Both the position numbers and the translations under genes were made by a program. Of a DNA stretch of 64,000 nucleotides, positions 9,541-19,198 are shown piece by piece. This DNA is from Rhodoferax sp. WC2427 (lineage in GTDB: Bacteria > Pseudomonadota > Gammaproteobacteria > Burkholderiales > Burkholderiaceae_C): assembly GCF_040822085.1 (NCBI RefSeq), contig NZ_CP162006.1, forward strand, positions 310,001 to 374,000, in the 5' to 3' direction. Positions within the stretch are counted from its first letter, which is position 1, and every line of letters starts with the position of its first letter. The notes under the pieces are model-generated. The model was not told the DNA's origin, did no database searches, and saw only the letters and a program-made list of their open reading frames with translations.

Positions 9541-10686
9541 TCAACTGTGGGCAATGCGCTGAAAAAGCCCTCCGGGCAGGCGCGCCACCTGGTTGTCCAG
9601 CTCCAGTTCCAGCAGCTGCACCTGCAGTTGGGACGTGGCAATGCCGGTGCGGGCAACCAGCGCGTCCAGGCCGACGGGGTCGTAGCCCAGGGCTGTCAGA
9701 AGCGGGTTTTCAGTGTCTTTTGGGCCGCTGGCGCTTATTGCATCAGCATGGGCAGCTATCGAATCAGGAGTGCTGGAGAGTTTCAGTTCGTCCAGCACGT
9801 CCTGGATGGTTTCCACCAGTTTGGCGCCTTGGCGGATCAGCGCATGGCAGCCCCGGGCCTGGGCAGAGTGGATGGAGCCCGGGATGGCAAACACCTCTTT
9901 GCCCTGCTCCGAGGCCAGGCGCGCGGTGATCAGCGAGCCCGATTGCAGTGCCGCCTCCACCACCAGCGTGCCCTGGGCCAGCCCGGCGATCAGCCGGTTG
10001 CGTTTGGGAAAGTTGGCGGCCAGCGGCGGCGTGCCCAGCGGGTACTCGCTCAGCAGCAGGCCGTGCTGGGCGATCCGGTGGGCCAGGGCCAGGTTGCGCC
10101 GGGGATAGACGCGGTCCAGCCCGGTGCCCACCACGGCGATGGTTGCCAGCCGGTCATCCGCCTCTGCAGCGCCCTCCAGCGCGCCCAGGTGGGCCGCGCT
10201 GTCCACCCCCAGGGCCAGGCCCGAGACCACGGTCAGCCCGGCCTGGGCGCAGGCTTTGCCGAACTGGCGCGCATTGGCCTCGCCCTGCGGCGTGGGGTTG
10301 CGGCTGCCGACGATGGCGATGTTGCGGCTGCTGGCCGGACGCCACAGGTCGGTGCGGCCCAGCGCGTACAGCAGCAGCGGCGGGTCTTCCATGGCCAGCA
10401 GGGCGGCGGGGTAGCGGTCGTCGCCCAGGGTGATGAGGCTGCGCGGGGCGGCACCGGCGGTTGCCAGCCATTGCAGGGTGCTGTCCAGCTGGGTTTCCAG
10501 TTCGGGCGGCACCTGCTGCAGGGCCTGGGCTTGCTGCGGCAGGACGACTTCGCGCAGGCGGGTGGGCGACTGCGCAAACACATCCGTCGGCAGACCAAAG
10601 GCGGCCATCAACCGGCGCGCAGTGGTATTGCCGATGCCGGGCGTCAGGAGCAGACGCAGCCAGCCTGCCAGCTCGTCCCGGTCCAT
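9541..10686 (-). CDS. dprA: DNA-processing protein DprA (Smf)
   Basis: Binds incoming single-stranded DNA during natural transformation and loads RecA. At 381 aa it has the N-terminal SAM-like helices, the Rossmann-fold core with VGSRNPTPQG and the SGLALGVDSAAH loop (about residues 120-165), the motif ALQSGSLITARLA, and a C-terminal winged-helix domain (LDALVARTGIATSQLQVQLLELELDNQV). The linker before the winged helix is encoded by a copy of the window-wide palindromic element. The gene starts 4 bp after the stop of the LysM gene, so they are co-transcribed. A competence system elsewhere in the genome is implied but not seen. Confidence 0.95.
   Translation of the reverse strand: MDRDELAGWLRLLLTPGIGNTTARRLMAAFGLPTDVFAQSPTRLREVVLPQQAQALQQVPPELETQLDSTLQWLATAGAAPRSLITLGDDRYPAALLAMEDPPLLLYALGRTDLWRPASSRNIAIVGSRNPTPQGEANARQFGKACAQAGLTVVSGLALGVDSAAHLGALEGAAEADDRLATIAVVGTGLDRVYPRRNLALAHRIAQHGLLLSEYPLGTPPLAANFPKRNRLIAGLAQGTLVVEAALQSGSLITARLASEQGKEVFAIPGSIHSAQARGCHALIRQGAKLVETIQDVLDELKLSSTPDSIAAHADAISASGPKDTENPLLTALGYDPVGLDALVARTGIATSQLQVQLLELELDNQVARLPGGLFQRIAHS
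9724..9768. repeat. Dispersed palindromic element, copy 3 (inside dprA)
   Basis: Reads GCCGCTGGCGCTTATTGCAT... then CAGCATGGGCAGCTATC on the plus strand. On the coding strand it is read through without a stop and gives peptide SIAAHADAISASGP in the DprA interdomain linker. Similarity to copies 1 and 9 is clear over about 40 bp. Confidence 0.6.
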
Positions 10687-10690
10687 GGCG

Positions 10691-11926
10691 TCAGTTGGGG
10701 GTGGTCAGCCGGTCGCCGATTTTCACGCTGGTCTTGATTTCCAGGATCAGGCCGTAAGACACCCGTTCGAACGGGCGGAACACCATCAGCAGGCCGTTGC
10801 GCTCATCGGGGAGCTTGATCAGGGCCTTGTCCGGGTCGGTGGGGTCGCGCAGCCGGGCCCCATCGGACAGCAGTGCCAGCACGTGGCCGCGCTCGACGCC
10901 GTCACGGGTGCCCTTGTTGATCACCACGATCTGGTTTTGCGCGGCATTGGCCACCGCGGCGCTGCCATACACCGACACGATGCGGCCTTCGATGTTCTTG
11001 GACGGGGCGCGGGGCACGAAGTTGAGCAGCTCGCGCTCGGGTTCGGGCAGCAGGCGGTCGCCGACGCGGATTTCTTCCTTGGCCGAGACGATGTCCAGGC
11101 TGGCGGGAACGATGTCGAGGAAGGGCTTGCCGTCGCGGTCCAGGTCGCGGGACGGGCGCTGGACTTCGCTGCCGGCCAGGCTGGCCTTGCCGACGTACTG
11201 GGTTTCATAGCCCAGGATTTCACCGGTGCCGGGGTCCTTGAGCGGGGTGGCGTTGCGCATCACGCGGAAGGTCTGCACCTTGCCCTTGCCGTCGATCAGT
11301 GGCGCGCTGGCCGGACCCCGGGCGTAGGCGCGGTCGCCCTGGCTCAGCATCACATGGTCTTCCTGGGTGGCCACGATGCGCGGCGCCAGTGCCAGGGTGT
11401 TTTCGTCCACCACCAGCGGCTCGGCCAAAAACGGCTCGATCAAATGGGTTTGCAGCGGGGGCAAGGCGTTGTCGGCCAGGTTCTCGATGCGGGTGCGCGG
11501 CGACAGGCGCACCGTGCGCATGCCGTCGCCCGATACCGCCTGGCCCGCCTGCAGCATGGCGCGGCCGTCTTTTTTGAACAGAAACAACTGCTGGCCGGGA
11601 TAAATGCGGTGCGGGTTGCGGATGTCTTGCTGGTTCATGCCCCACAGCTCGGGCCAGCGCCACGGCGTGGCCAGGAACAAGCCGGAAATGGCCCACAGTG
11701 TGTCGCCGGATTTGACCGTGTAGTGGTCGGGGGCATTCGGGGCCAGCGCGGCCAGGGGCACGCCGTCATGGGCTACCTGGCTGGCGGTGGCTTGCTGTGC
11801 GGGGGTGATGGGATAGTCTTGCGCCTGCGCCAGAGGGCTCCACAGGCTGGCCGACAAGGCCGTCAACACCATGGCGGCTGCGGCTGCAGCCCTACCCGAT
11901 TCCACTCCCGCTTTTTTGTATTTCAT
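10691..11926 (-). CDS. Exported LysM peptidoglycan-binding protein
   Basis: Predicted periplasmic or surface protein of 411 aa. The start at 11926 gives MKYKKAG followed by a signal peptide ending near LAQAQ; a GTG 15 nt upstream is the alternative. One LysM module (YTVKSGDTLWAISGLFL... IYPGQQLFLF, about residues 70-120) should bind peptidoglycan glycan. The rest is a long beta-rich region without a recognised domain. Such genes lie upstream of dprA and divergent from def in many Comamonadaceae and Burkholderiales. Its stop lies 4 bp before dprA, so it leads a LysM-dprA-smg operon. Confidence 0.85.
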   Translation of the reverse strand: MKYKKAGVESGRAAAAAAMVLTALSASLWSPLAQAQDYPITPAQQATASQVAHDGVPLAALAPNAPDHYTVKSGDTLWAISGLFLATPWRWPELWGMNQQDIRNPHRIYPGQQLFLFKKDGRAMLQAGQAVSGDGMRTVRLSPRTRIENLADNALPPLQTHLIEPFLAEPLVVDENTLALAPRIVATQEDHVMLSQGDRAYARGPASAPLIDGKGKVQTFRVMRNATPLKDPGTGEILGYETQYVGKASLAGSEVQRPSRDLDRDGKPFLDIVPASLDIVSAKEEIRVGDRLLPEPERELLNFVPRAPSKNIEGRIVSVYGSAAVANAAQNQIVVINKGTRDGVERGHVLALLSDGARLRDPTDPDKALIKLPDERNGLLMVFRPFERVSYGLILEIKTSVKIGDRLTTPN

Positions 11927-12153
11927 ATTTGGTAGCACCACAAATGCCCATCGGTGCCGCTATTGGCGTGGTCTGCATATAGACGCAAATCCGACGGAAA
12001 ACTAACGACAAATTACGCGCGATTCTGCGCCCAAGCCCCTAGCAGGGCAACGAATATTGGCGCGCCTTGGTTGGGCCGGGTCCAAAAGTAGCGAAAATAG
12101 CGACATACGGCTGGCCGCCTCGCGCCCAGTTTCCGCAATTTCGGCGAGATCCC

Positions 12154-12675
12154 ATGGCCCTACTTTCCATTCTCCAATACCCAGACCCCAAGCTGCACAC
12201 CTTAGCACGACCCGTGCAGGCGGTGGACGCACGCATCCAGGCCCTGATCGCCGACATGATCGAGACCATGTACGACGCCAACGGCATCGGCCTGGCGGCG
12301 ACCCAGGTGGACGTGCACGAGCGCCTGGTGGTGATCGACGTGTCCGACGAGCGCACCGAACCCCTGGTGCTGATCAACCCCGAAATCCTCTGGGCCAGCG
12401 AAGAGCGGGTGCTGAACGAAGAAGGCTGCCTGTCGGTGCCCGGCATTTACGACGGCGTGGAGCGCGCCACCCAGGTGCGGGTGCAGGCGCTGGACGGCGC
12501 GGGCCAGCTGCGTACCCTGGAGGCCGAGGGCCTGCTGGCGGTGTGCATCCAGCACGAGATGGACCACCTGCTGGGCAAGGTGTTCGTGGAATACCTGTCG
12601 CCGCTGAAACGCAACCGGATCAAGAGCAAGATGCTCAAGACCCGCCGCGCGCTGGGCCGCGCGGACGCGGCCTGA
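12154..12675 (+). CDS. def: Peptide deformylase
   Basis: Removes the formyl group from nascent-chain N-termini using a bound metal ion. The 173 aa protein has all three motifs: GIGLAATQV (motif 1), EGCLSVPG (motif 2, metal Cys), and [10 protein letters not shown] (motif 3, HExxH metal histidines and catalytic Glu). The start at 12154 ([11 protein letters not shown]) is typical of the family. The stop overlaps the fmt start (ATGA), giving translational coupling to the enzyme that adds the formyl group to initiator tRNA. Confidence 0.97.
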   Translation: MALLSILQYPDPKLHTLARPVQAVDARIQALIADMIETMYDANGIGLAATQVDVHERLVVIDVSDERTEPLVLINPEILWASEERVLNEEGCLSVPGIYDGVERATQVRVQALDGAGQLRTLEAEGLLAVCIQHEMDHLLGKVFVEYLSPLKRNRIKSKMLKTRRALGRADAA

Positions 12676-13655
12676 TGCGCATCATCTTCGCGGGCACGCC
12701 GGAGTTTGCCCAGGTCGCGCTGGCCCAACTGCAGGCCGCAGGCCACGAGATCGTGCTGGTCCTCACCCAGCCTGACCGCCCCGCCGGGCGCGGCATGAAG
12801 CTGCAGGCATCCCCGGTCAAACAGCACGCGCTGGCCCACGGCATCCCCGTGGCCCAGCCGCGCAGCCTGCGGCTGGACGGCAAATACCCCGATGAGGCCG
12901 CCGCCGCCCAGGCCCTGCTGCAAGCCGCCCAGGCCGATGTGATGGTGGTCGTGGCCTACGGCCTGATCCTGCCGCAGTGGGTGCTGGACCTGCCGCGCCG
13001 CGGTTGCCTGAACATCCACGCCAGCCTGCTGCCGCGATGGCGCGGTGCGGCCCCCATCCACCGCGCCATCGAGGCGGGCGACACACACACCGGCGTGGCC
13101 ATCATGCAGATGGATGCCGGGCTGGACACCGGCGCCATGCTGCTGGTCGAGTCGCTGCCCATCGCCCCTACCGATACCACCGGCAGTCTGCACGACAGGC
13201 TGGCCGATCTGGGCGGCAAGATGGTGGTGCAGGCCCTGGCGCAGCTGGACACCCTGGTGCCCGTGCCCCAGCCCAGCGAGGGCATCAGCTACGCCCACAA
13301 GATCGAAAAGCGCGAGGCGGCCATCGACTGGACGCAAACCGCCGACACCATCGTCCGCCGTATCCGCGCCTTCAACCCCTTCCCCGGCGCGGCCACGCTG
13401 CTGGCGGGCGAGAGCCTGAAAGTCTGGGCTGCCACGGTGTCGGACGCGGCCTTGCCCGCAGGCACAGTTTATGGATCAATTGTGGCTGTAACGCCCGAAT
13501 CGATAGCGGTAGCAGCTATGGATTCGATAGTAAACATCACCCAGGTGCAGCGCCCGGGCGGCAAACGTCTGGCGGTGGCCGACTTCCTGCGCGGCTGCGA
13601 TGTGCAACCCGGCATGGTGTTTGAAAACGCGCCCGATGTTCCTCAAGCGCGCTAA
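12675..13655 (+). CDS. fmt: Methionyl-tRNA formyltransferase
   Basis: Formylates Met-tRNAfMet with 10-formyl-THF for translation initiation. At 326 aa it has the N-terminal hydrolase core starting [12 protein letters not shown], the folate-binding signature [21 protein letters not shown] with the catalytic Asn-His, and the C-terminal OB-like domain. Within that domain (about residues 266-286) the peptide is encoded by DNA resembling the dispersed palindromic element. The start overlaps def by 3 bp and the end overlaps azlC by 20 bp. Confidence 0.96.
   Translation: MRIIFAGTPEFAQVALAQLQAAGHEIVLVLTQPDRPAGRGMKLQASPVKQHALAHGIPVAQPRSLRLDGKYPDEAAAAQALLQAAQADVMVVVAYGLILPQWVLDLPRRGCLNIHASLLPRWRGAAPIHRAIEAGDTHTGVAIMQMDAGLDTGAMLLVESLPIAPTDTTGSLHDRLADLGGKMVVQALAQLDTLVPVPQPSEGISYAHKIEKREAAIDWTQTADTIVRRIRAFNPFPGAATLLAGESLKVWAATVSDAALPAGTVYGSIVAVTPESIAVAAMDSIVNITQVQRPGGKRLAVADFLRGCDVQPGMVFENAPDVPQAR
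13469..13534. repeat. Degenerate copy of the dispersed element inside fmt
   Basis: Contains GGCTGTAACGCCCGAATCGATAGCGG then AGCAGCTATGG, matching arms of the element with divergence. It is read through in frame as [19 protein letters not shown]. The relationship is weaker than for the dprA and udg copies. Confidence 0.35.
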
Positions 13656-14361
13656 CCGCGGCCACCCCGAGTTCCGCGTCGGCGCGTCCGAGATGTGGCC
13701 CCAAGCCCCCGGCATGGTCGCCTGGGGCCTGATGACCGGCGTGGCCATGGCCAAGTCGGGCATGAGCCTGTTCGAGTCGCTGCTGATGACCCTGACCGTG
13801 TTTGCCGGCAGCTCCCAGCTGGCCGCCGCGCCCCTGCTCACCGTGGACGCACCGGCCTGGGTGATTCTGGCCACCGGCTTTTGCGTCAACCTGCGCTTCG
13901 TGGTGTTCAGCCTGCACTTGCGTCCCTACCTGATGCACCTGCCCTGGCTGGAGCGCATCAGCCACGGCTACCTGACCACCGACATGACGTACGTGATGTT
14001 CACCCGGCGCTTTGCCCACCCCGGCGGCACGCCCGAGGCCCAGAACGCCCAAGAGGCCTACCTGGCGGGCAGCAACAGCGCCTGCTGGATCAGCTGGATG
14101 CCCGCCAGCGTGGCCGGTGTGGTGCTGGCCAACTTCATCCCCACCACCTGGGGCCTGGGGTTTGCGGGCATCTTGTGCCTGATCGGCATTCTGTGTTCGC
14201 TGGCCAGCACCCGGCTGCGCATCGTCTCGGCGGTGGTGGCGGCCATGGTGGCCATCACGGCCTACCAGCTGCCGTTCAAGCTCAACATCGTGGTGGCGAT
14301 TGCCATGGCCGTGCTGGCCTGCATGTCGATCGAAAAAATGCGGCGCAGGGCGGTGGCATGA
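13636..14361 (+). CDS. azlC: AzlC family branched-chain amino acid exporter, large subunit
   Basis: Integral membrane protein that with AzlD forms a two-component exporter of branched-chain amino acids or related compounds. It has 241 aa. The start MFLKRA at 13636 overlaps the last 20 bp of fmt. Family features include [34 protein letters not shown] and the [15 protein letters not shown] segment, with several hydrophobic helices. The stop overlaps the azlD start. The substrate cannot be deduced from sequence. Confidence 0.9.
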   Translation: MFLKRANRGHPEFRVGASEMWPQAPGMVAWGLMTGVAMAKSGMSLFESLLMTLTVFAGSSQLAAAPLLTVDAPAWVILATGFCVNLRFVVFSLHLRPYLMHLPWLERISHGYLTTDMTYVMFTRRFAHPGGTPEAQNAQEAYLAGSNSACWISWMPASVAGVVLANFIPTTWGLGFAGILCLIGILCSLASTRLRIVSAVVAAMVAITAYQLPFKLNIVVAIAMAVLACMSIEKMRRRAVA

Positions 14362-14696
14362 ACGGCTCCACCACCTGGCAGACGGTCGCCATCATCCTTG
14401 GGCTGGCGGCCATCACCGTCATCACCCGCTGCTTCTTCTTTCTGACCCGCAAGTCCGCCAGCCTGCCGCACTGGGCCCAGCGCGGCCTGCAGTACGCGCC
14501 GATTGCCGCCCTGTCCGCCGTGGTGCTGCCCGAGGTGCTGATGACCCAGGGCCACCTGCTGGCCACCTGGATGGACGCCCGGTTGTTTGGCGCCGCCGCC
14601 GGGGTGCTGGTGTACTTCTGGCGGCGCGACGTGCTGCTGACCATCGTGGCGGGCATGGCCGTGTATTTGCCGCTGCATCTTGGACTAGGCTGGTAA
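14358..14696 (+). CDS. azlD: AzlD domain protein, small exporter subunit
   Basis: 112 aa membrane protein with about three or four helices (VAIILGLAAITVITRCFFFL; LQYAPIAALSAVVLPEVLM; LLTIVAGMAVYLPLHLGLG). It partners AzlC. The gene overlaps azlC by 4 bp (ATGA) and closes the def-fmt-azlC-azlD block. About 70 bp without a terminator-like hairpin separates it from pgk. Confidence 0.9.
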   Translation: MNGSTTWQTVAIILGLAAITVITRCFFFLTRKSASLPHWAQRGLQYAPIAALSAVVLPEVLMTQGHLLATWMDARLFGAAAGVLVYFWRRDVLLTIVAGMAVYLPLHLGLGW

Positions 14697-14766
14697 CTTT
14701 TCCTTCGGTGGCACTCCTAAAATGGCAGGCTGAGTTTTTTATCCTCCAACCTACCGAGACACCGCC

Positions 14767-15957
14767 ATGAACGTCATCCGCTTCTCCGATCTGTGCGCCC
14801 AGGGCAAAGCCGCAGGCCAACGTGTTTTCATCCGCGCCGAACTGAACGTGCCGCAGGACGACAGCGGTGCCATCACCGAAGACACCCGCATCCGCGCCTC
14901 GGTACCGTGCATCCAGATGGCGCTGGACGCTGGCGCGGCGGTGATGGTGACATCGCACCTGGGCCGCCCCACCGAGGGTGCCTTCAAACCCGAAGATTCG
15001 CTGGCCCCGGTGGCCAAGCGCCTGGGCGAGCTGCTGGGCCGCGATGTGCCGCTGGTGTCCAACTGGGTCGACGGCGTGACGGTCGCCCCCGGCCAGGTCG
15101 TGCTGCTGGAGAACTGCCGCGTCAACGTCGGTGAAAAGAAAAACAGCCCCGAGCTGGCCCGAAAAATGGCCGCGCTGTGCGACATCTTCGTGAACGATGC
15201 CTTCGGCACCGCCCACCGCGCCGAAGGCACCACCTACGGCATCGCCGAATACGCCAAGGTCGCCTGTGCAGGCCCTTTGCTGGCGGCCGAGATCGACGCC
15301 ATCACCAAGGCTCTGGCCCATCCCCAGCGCCCGCTGGTGGCCATCGTGGCGGGCTCCAAGGTGTCCACCAAGCTGACCATCCTGAAAGCCTTGTCCGAAA
15401 AAGTGGACGGGCTCATCGTGGGCGGCGGCATTGCCAATACCTTCATGCTGGCCGCCGGTTTGAAGATCGGCAAGAGCCTGGCCGAGCCCGACCTGGTCGA
15501 CCAGGCCAAAGCCGTGATCGAGGCGATGAAAGCCCGCGGTGCCGCCGTGCCCATCCCCACCGATGTGGTCACCGCCAAAACCTTTGCCGCCGATGCCGTA
15601 GCCACCGTCAAGGCCGCTTCTGAGGTGGCCGACGACGACCTGATCCTCGACATCGGCCCGCAAACCGCCGCCGCGCTGGCGCTGCAGCTCAAGTCCGCAG
15701 GCACCATCGTCTGGAACGGCCCGGTCGGCGTGTTCGAGTTCGACGCCTTCGCCCATGGCACCGAAACCATCGCCCGCGCGATTGCCGACAGTGCTGCGTT
15801 TTCGATCGCTGGTGGTGGCGACACACTGGCGGCGATTGCCAAATACGGCATTGAAAAACAGGTGGGTTACATCTCCACCGGCGGCGGCGCTTTCCTGGAA
15901 ATTCTGGAAGGCAAAACCCTGCCTGCGTTCGAAATTCTGCAAAAGCGCGCTGCCTAG
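14767..15957 (+). CDS. pgk: Phosphoglycerate kinase
   Basis: Glycolytic enzyme converting 1,3-bisphosphoglycerate and ADP to 3-phosphoglycerate and ATP. The 396 aa length matches bacterial Pgk. Motifs seen: [10 protein letters not shown] near the N-terminus, the TSHLGRP substrate loop, [24 protein letters not shown], and the nucleotide-binding C-terminal domain ending with [17 protein letters not shown] and [13 protein letters not shown]. The central enzymes pyk and fba lie further downstream on the same strand but are separated by other genes here. Confidence 0.98.
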   Translation: MNVIRFSDLCAQGKAAGQRVFIRAELNVPQDDSGAITEDTRIRASVPCIQMALDAGAAVMVTSHLGRPTEGAFKPEDSLAPVAKRLGELLGRDVPLVSNWVDGVTVAPGQVVLLENCRVNVGEKKNSPELARKMAALCDIFVNDAFGTAHRAEGTTYGIAEYAKVACAGPLLAAEIDAITKALAHPQRPLVAIVAGSKVSTKLTILKALSEKVDGLIVGGGIANTFMLAAGLKIGKSLAEPDLVDQAKAVIEAMKARGAAVPIPTDVVTAKTFAADAVATVKAASEVADDDLILDIGPQTAAALALQLKSAGTIVWNGPVGVFEFDAFAHGTETIARAIADSAAFSIAGGGDTLAAIAKYGIEKQVGYISTGGGAFLEILEGKTLPAFEILQKRAA

Positions 15958-15969
15958 GCCAGTGGGTAC

Positions 15970-15992
15970 ACACCGCAGACATATAGCGGTGT
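15970..15992 (+). terminator. Hairpin after pgk
   Basis: ACACCGC, a 9-nt loop, then GCGGTGT starts 13 bp after the pgk stop. No U-tract follows, so it may be an RNA 3'-end stabiliser or a rho-type end rather than a strong intrinsic terminator. Confidence 0.4.
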
Positions 15993-16076
15993 TCCACTCG
16001 CGGCCTGGGCCGCGCTTCCAGCGGTAGTGTGAGGTCGCGCCGGGGGTTCCTCCCATCGCATTTCGGGAGGATCACC

Positions 16077-17810
16077 ATGTTCGAGTTGCGCAACCCCCAG
16101 GCGCGGAGCAGCCGCCTGCTGGGTAAAACGCCCAACCGCTGGGACCTGGCCCTGCTGCCGCTGGTACTGGCGGTGCTGGTGGCCCTGGCGTTTGGCGCAG
16201 CGCAGATGGCCCGCCCGTTTGCCATGGGCGAGACGCTGGAGATATCGCTCTCTCCCGCCTACCTGCCGTACTACCTGCTGCGCACCATTTTGCGCATGTT
16301 CATTGCGCTGGCCTGTTCGCTGTTGTTCAGCTTTGTGTTTGCGGCCATCGCCGCCAAATACCGGGCGGCCGAGAAGGCCATGATCCCCATCCTGGACGTG
16401 CTGCAGTCGGTGCCCATCCTGGGCTTCCAGGCGATTGCCATCGCGCCCTTCATCGCGCTGTTTCCGGGCAGCCTGCTGGGCGTGGAATGCGCGGCCATCT
16501 TCGCCATCTTCACCTCGCAGGCCTGGAACATGGCGTTCAGCCTGTACCAGTCGATCCGCAACGTGCCCGACGAGTTGAACGAGGCGGCGCGGGTGTTCCG
16601 CCTGTCGGGCTGGCAGCGCTTTTGGCGGCTGGAGCTGCCGTTTGCCATGCCAGGGCTGCTGTGGAACATGATGATGTCGATGTCGGGCGGCTGGTTCTTT
16701 CTGGTGGCGGCGGAAGCCATTTCGGTGGCCAACCAGGACATCAAGCTGCCGGGCATCGGCTCCTACATTGCCGTGGCCATCGAGGCCAAGGACGGCTGGG
16801 CCATTGGCTACGCGATTGCGGCCATGCTGGCGGGCATTTTGTTGTACGACCAGCTGTTCTTCCGGCCGCTGCTGGCCTGGGCCGACAAGTTCCGGTTCGA
16901 AGAGTCGCAGGGTGACATGGCGCAGCAGTCCTGGCTGCTGGACTGGATGGGCCGCAGCCACTGGATGCGTGGCCTGAGCGCCCACTTCTGGACGCTGATG
17001 CGCGGTGCGCTGGGCTGGTTCAGCGTGCGCGGTGGTGCTGCTGTGCGCGATGCGCGCCCCGAGCCCGCCCACCCGCTGTGGGAACGCGTGTGGGATGGCG
17101 TGCTGGTGCTGGCCGCCGTGGCAGCGCTGGCCTGGCTGGTGCTGTTTGTGCACACCGTGGTCGGCTGGGGCGAGGCCGCGCATGTGGGTTTTCTGGGCCT
17201 GATCACCCTGGCCCGGGTGCTGCTGCTGATCGCCCTGGCCTCGCTGGTGTGGGTGCCGGTGGCGGTGTGGATCGGGCTGCGGCCCGCGTACTCGCAGCGG
17301 GTGCAGGCGGTGGCGCAGTTTTTGGCGGCGTTTCCGGTCAACCTGATGTTTCCGCTGGTGGTCTACCTGCTGGTGACCTGGCGGTTGAACCCAAATATCT
17401 GGCTCAGCCCGCTGATGGTGTTCGGCACCCAGTGGTACATCCTGTTCAACGTGGTGGCCGGGGCTGCCACCATCCCGAACGAGCTGCGCCTGGCCGCCGA
17501 CAACCTGGGTGTGACAGGCTGGCTCAAGTGGAAGCGCGTCTACCTGCCTGCGGTGTTCCCCAGCTACATCACCGGGGCCATTACCGCCAGCGGCGGCTCG
17601 TGGAACGCCAGCATCGTGGCCGAGTACGTCACCTGGGGCAAAACCACCCTGGTGGCTGACGGCCTGGGCAGCTACATCAAGCAAATGACCGATGCAGGCG
17701 ACTTCCACCGCATCGCGCTGGGCATTGGCGTGATGTGTATTTTTGTGATGCTGCTGAACCGCTTCTTCTGGCGCAAGCTGTACGTGCTGGCCGAAGACCG
17801 CAGCCGCTGA
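16077..17810 (+). CDS. ABC transporter permease, two permease domains fused (nitrate/sulfonate/taurine class)
   Basis: Inner-membrane component of an importer, 577 aa, roughly twice the normal 260-280 aa because two BPD_transp_1 domains are fused. The first EAA loop is NEAARVFRLSGWQRFWRLEL near residue 180; the second is the PNELRLAADNLGVTGW region followed by KRVYLPAVFPSYI. GGGAGG lies 7 nt upstream of the ATG at 16077, deciding the start. The matching ATPase follows 20 bp downstream. No periplasmic binding protein gene is adjacent, so the substrate is unknown. Distant similarity suggests nitrate, sulfonate or bicarbonate-type anions. Confidence 0.88.
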   Translation: MFELRNPQARSSRLLGKTPNRWDLALLPLVLAVLVALAFGAAQMARPFAMGETLEISLSPAYLPYYLLRTILRMFIALACSLLFSFVFAAIAAKYRAAEKAMIPILDVLQSVPILGFQAIAIAPFIALFPGSLLGVECAAIFAIFTSQAWNMAFSLYQSIRNVPDELNEAARVFRLSGWQRFWRLELPFAMPGLLWNMMMSMSGGWFFLVAAEAISVANQDIKLPGIGSYIAVAIEAKDGWAIGYAIAAMLAGILLYDQLFFRPLLAWADKFRFEESQGDMAQQSWLLDWMGRSHWMRGLSAHFWTLMRGALGWFSVRGGAAVRDARPEPAHPLWERVWDGVLVLAAVAALAWLVLFVHTVVGWGEAAHVGFLGLITLARVLLLIALASLVWVPVAVWIGLRPAYSQRVQAVAQFLAAFPVNLMFPLVVYLLVTWRLNPNIWLSPLMVFGTQWYILFNVVAGAATIPNELRLAADNLGVTGWLKWKRVYLPAVFPSYITGAITASGGSWNASIVAEYVTWGKTTLVADGLGSYIKQMTDAGDFHRIALGIGVMCIFVMLLNRFFWRKLYVLAEDRSR

Positions 17811-17830
17811 CGCGGCGCTGGAGAACCCCT

Positions 17831-19123
17831 ATGAATCTGATCGAACTGCAAGGTGTGGCCAAGTCTTTCCGCGCCGCCGACGGCACCGCCCGCAGCGTGC
17901 TGGAGTCGGTGGATTTCCACCTGGCCGATGGCGAAATCGTGGCCCTGCTGGGCAAGTCGGGCTCGGGCAAGTCCACCCTGCTGCGCATCATGGCCGGGCT
18001 GATTCCGGCCGACCACGGCAAGGTGGAATACCGCCAGCGGGCCATCCACGCGCCGGTGGCGGGCATCGCCATGGTGTTCCAGTCGTTTGCCTTGTTCCCC
18101 TGGCTGACGGTGCAGCAGAACGTGGAGCTGGGCCTGGAAGCCCAGGGCGTGCCCGCCGCAGAGCGCCAGACCCGCGCCGATGCGGTGCTGGAGATGATTG
18201 GCCTGGCCGGGTTTGGCGGCGCCTTGCCGCGCGAGCTGTCGGGCGGCATGAAGCAGCGGGTGGGCATTGCCCGCGCCCTGGTCACCAACCCCGATATTTT
18301 GCTGATGGACGAGGCGTTTTCGGCGCTGGACGTGCTGACCGGCGAAACCCTGCGCAACGACATGCTGGAGCTGTGGGATGGCGACCAGATCCCCACCAAG
18401 GGCATCCTGATCGTCTCGCACAACATCGAAGAGGCGGTGATGATGGCCGACCGCATCATCATCCTGGCCAGCGACCCGGGCCGCATCCGCGACGAGGTGC
18501 TGATCGACCTGCCGCGCCCGCGCGACGCAGATGCCGTCGAGGTGCGGGCGCTGATCGACGAGGTCTATGCCTTGATGACGCAGCGTCCCGCGCAGGAGGC
18601 GACCGCTGGGGAGCCGGTCACCGCCCACTTGGGCTACCGGTTGCCGCCCACCGATGTCAGCCACATCGAAGGCGTGCTGGAACTGCTGGCCGATGCGCCG
18701 TTCGACGGGCATGCCGACCTGCCGCAACTGGCCGAAGAGTCCGAGCTGGCCGACGAAGAGCTGTTCCCCACCTACGAGGCGCTGGGCCTGCTGGGCCTGG
18801 CCCATGTGGACAAGGGTGACATCCACCTGACTCCGCTGGGCCAGCACTACGTGGATGCCGACCAGGCGCGGCGGCAGGAGATTTTTGGCCAGCAGCTGCT
18901 GACCCACGTGCCCTTGGCAGCGCACATCCGGCGCAACCTGGAATCCGAGCCCAACGGCACCCTGTCCGAAAAGCGCTTTCTGGACTTGCTGGAGGAGTTC
19001 ATGGACGCGGTGGAGGCCCAGCGCGTGCTGCAGGTGGCCATTGAGTGGGGCCGCTATGGCGAGGTCTATGGCTACGACTACCACACCGGGCGGCTCACGC
19101 TGCCCGAGGAATCGGAAACCTGA
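17831..19123 (+). CDS. ABC transporter ATP-binding protein with C-terminal AAA-associated domain
   Basis: Energises the preceding fused permease. The 430 aa chain has Walker A GKSGSGKST (about residues 44-52), Q-loop MVFQSFALFPW, signature LSGGMKQR and Walker B ILLMDEAFSALD in the first ~250 residues. It then has a ~150-residue extension (from about SHIEGVLELLAD) of the AAA-associated C-terminal type, which is probably regulatory. This NrtD/SsuB-like class normally works with a solute-binding protein that is missing here. The end is capped by a dispersed palindromic element one base after the stop. Confidence 0.88.
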   Translation: MNLIELQGVAKSFRAADGTARSVLESVDFHLADGEIVALLGKSGSGKSTLLRIMAGLIPADHGKVEYRQRAIHAPVAGIAMVFQSFALFPWLTVQQNVELGLEAQGVPAAERQTRADAVLEMIGLAGFGGALPRELSGGMKQRVGIARALVTNPDILLMDEAFSALDVLTGETLRNDMLELWDGDQIPTKGILIVSHNIEEAVMMADRIIILASDPGRIRDEVLIDLPRPRDADAVEVRALIDEVYALMTQRPAQEATAGEPVTAHLGYRLPPTDVSHIEGVLELLADAPFDGHADLPQLAEESELADEELFPTYEALGLLGLAHVDKGDIHLTPLGQHYVDADQARRQEIFGQQLLTHVPLAAHIRRNLESEPNGTLSEKRFLDLLEEFMDAVEAQRVLQVAIEWGRYGEVYGYDYHTGRLTLPEESET

Positions 19124-19188
19124 GATGCTATTGAATTAAGAGCTGCTCACGCCGATTCCATAAGCATGGAGCGCCGATTTCCTATAAA
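19124..19188. repeat. Dispersed palindromic element, copy 5
   Basis: Full-length-looking forward copy: GCTATTGAATTAAGAGCTGC, TCACGCCGATTCCATAAGC, then GCGCCGATTTCCTATAAAT. It lies between the ABC ATPase and convergent ompW and shares about 45 of 60 positions by eye with copies 8 and 15. Confidence 0.65.
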
Positions 19189-19198
19189 TCGGTGTGGC

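Noticed and set aside
10430..11935. Long plus-strand open frame opposite the LysM gene and part of dprA
   Set aside because: Its translation is His/Gln/Arg-rich and low in hydrophobic patterning, typical of the antisense of a high-GC gene. The minus strand has the real domains.
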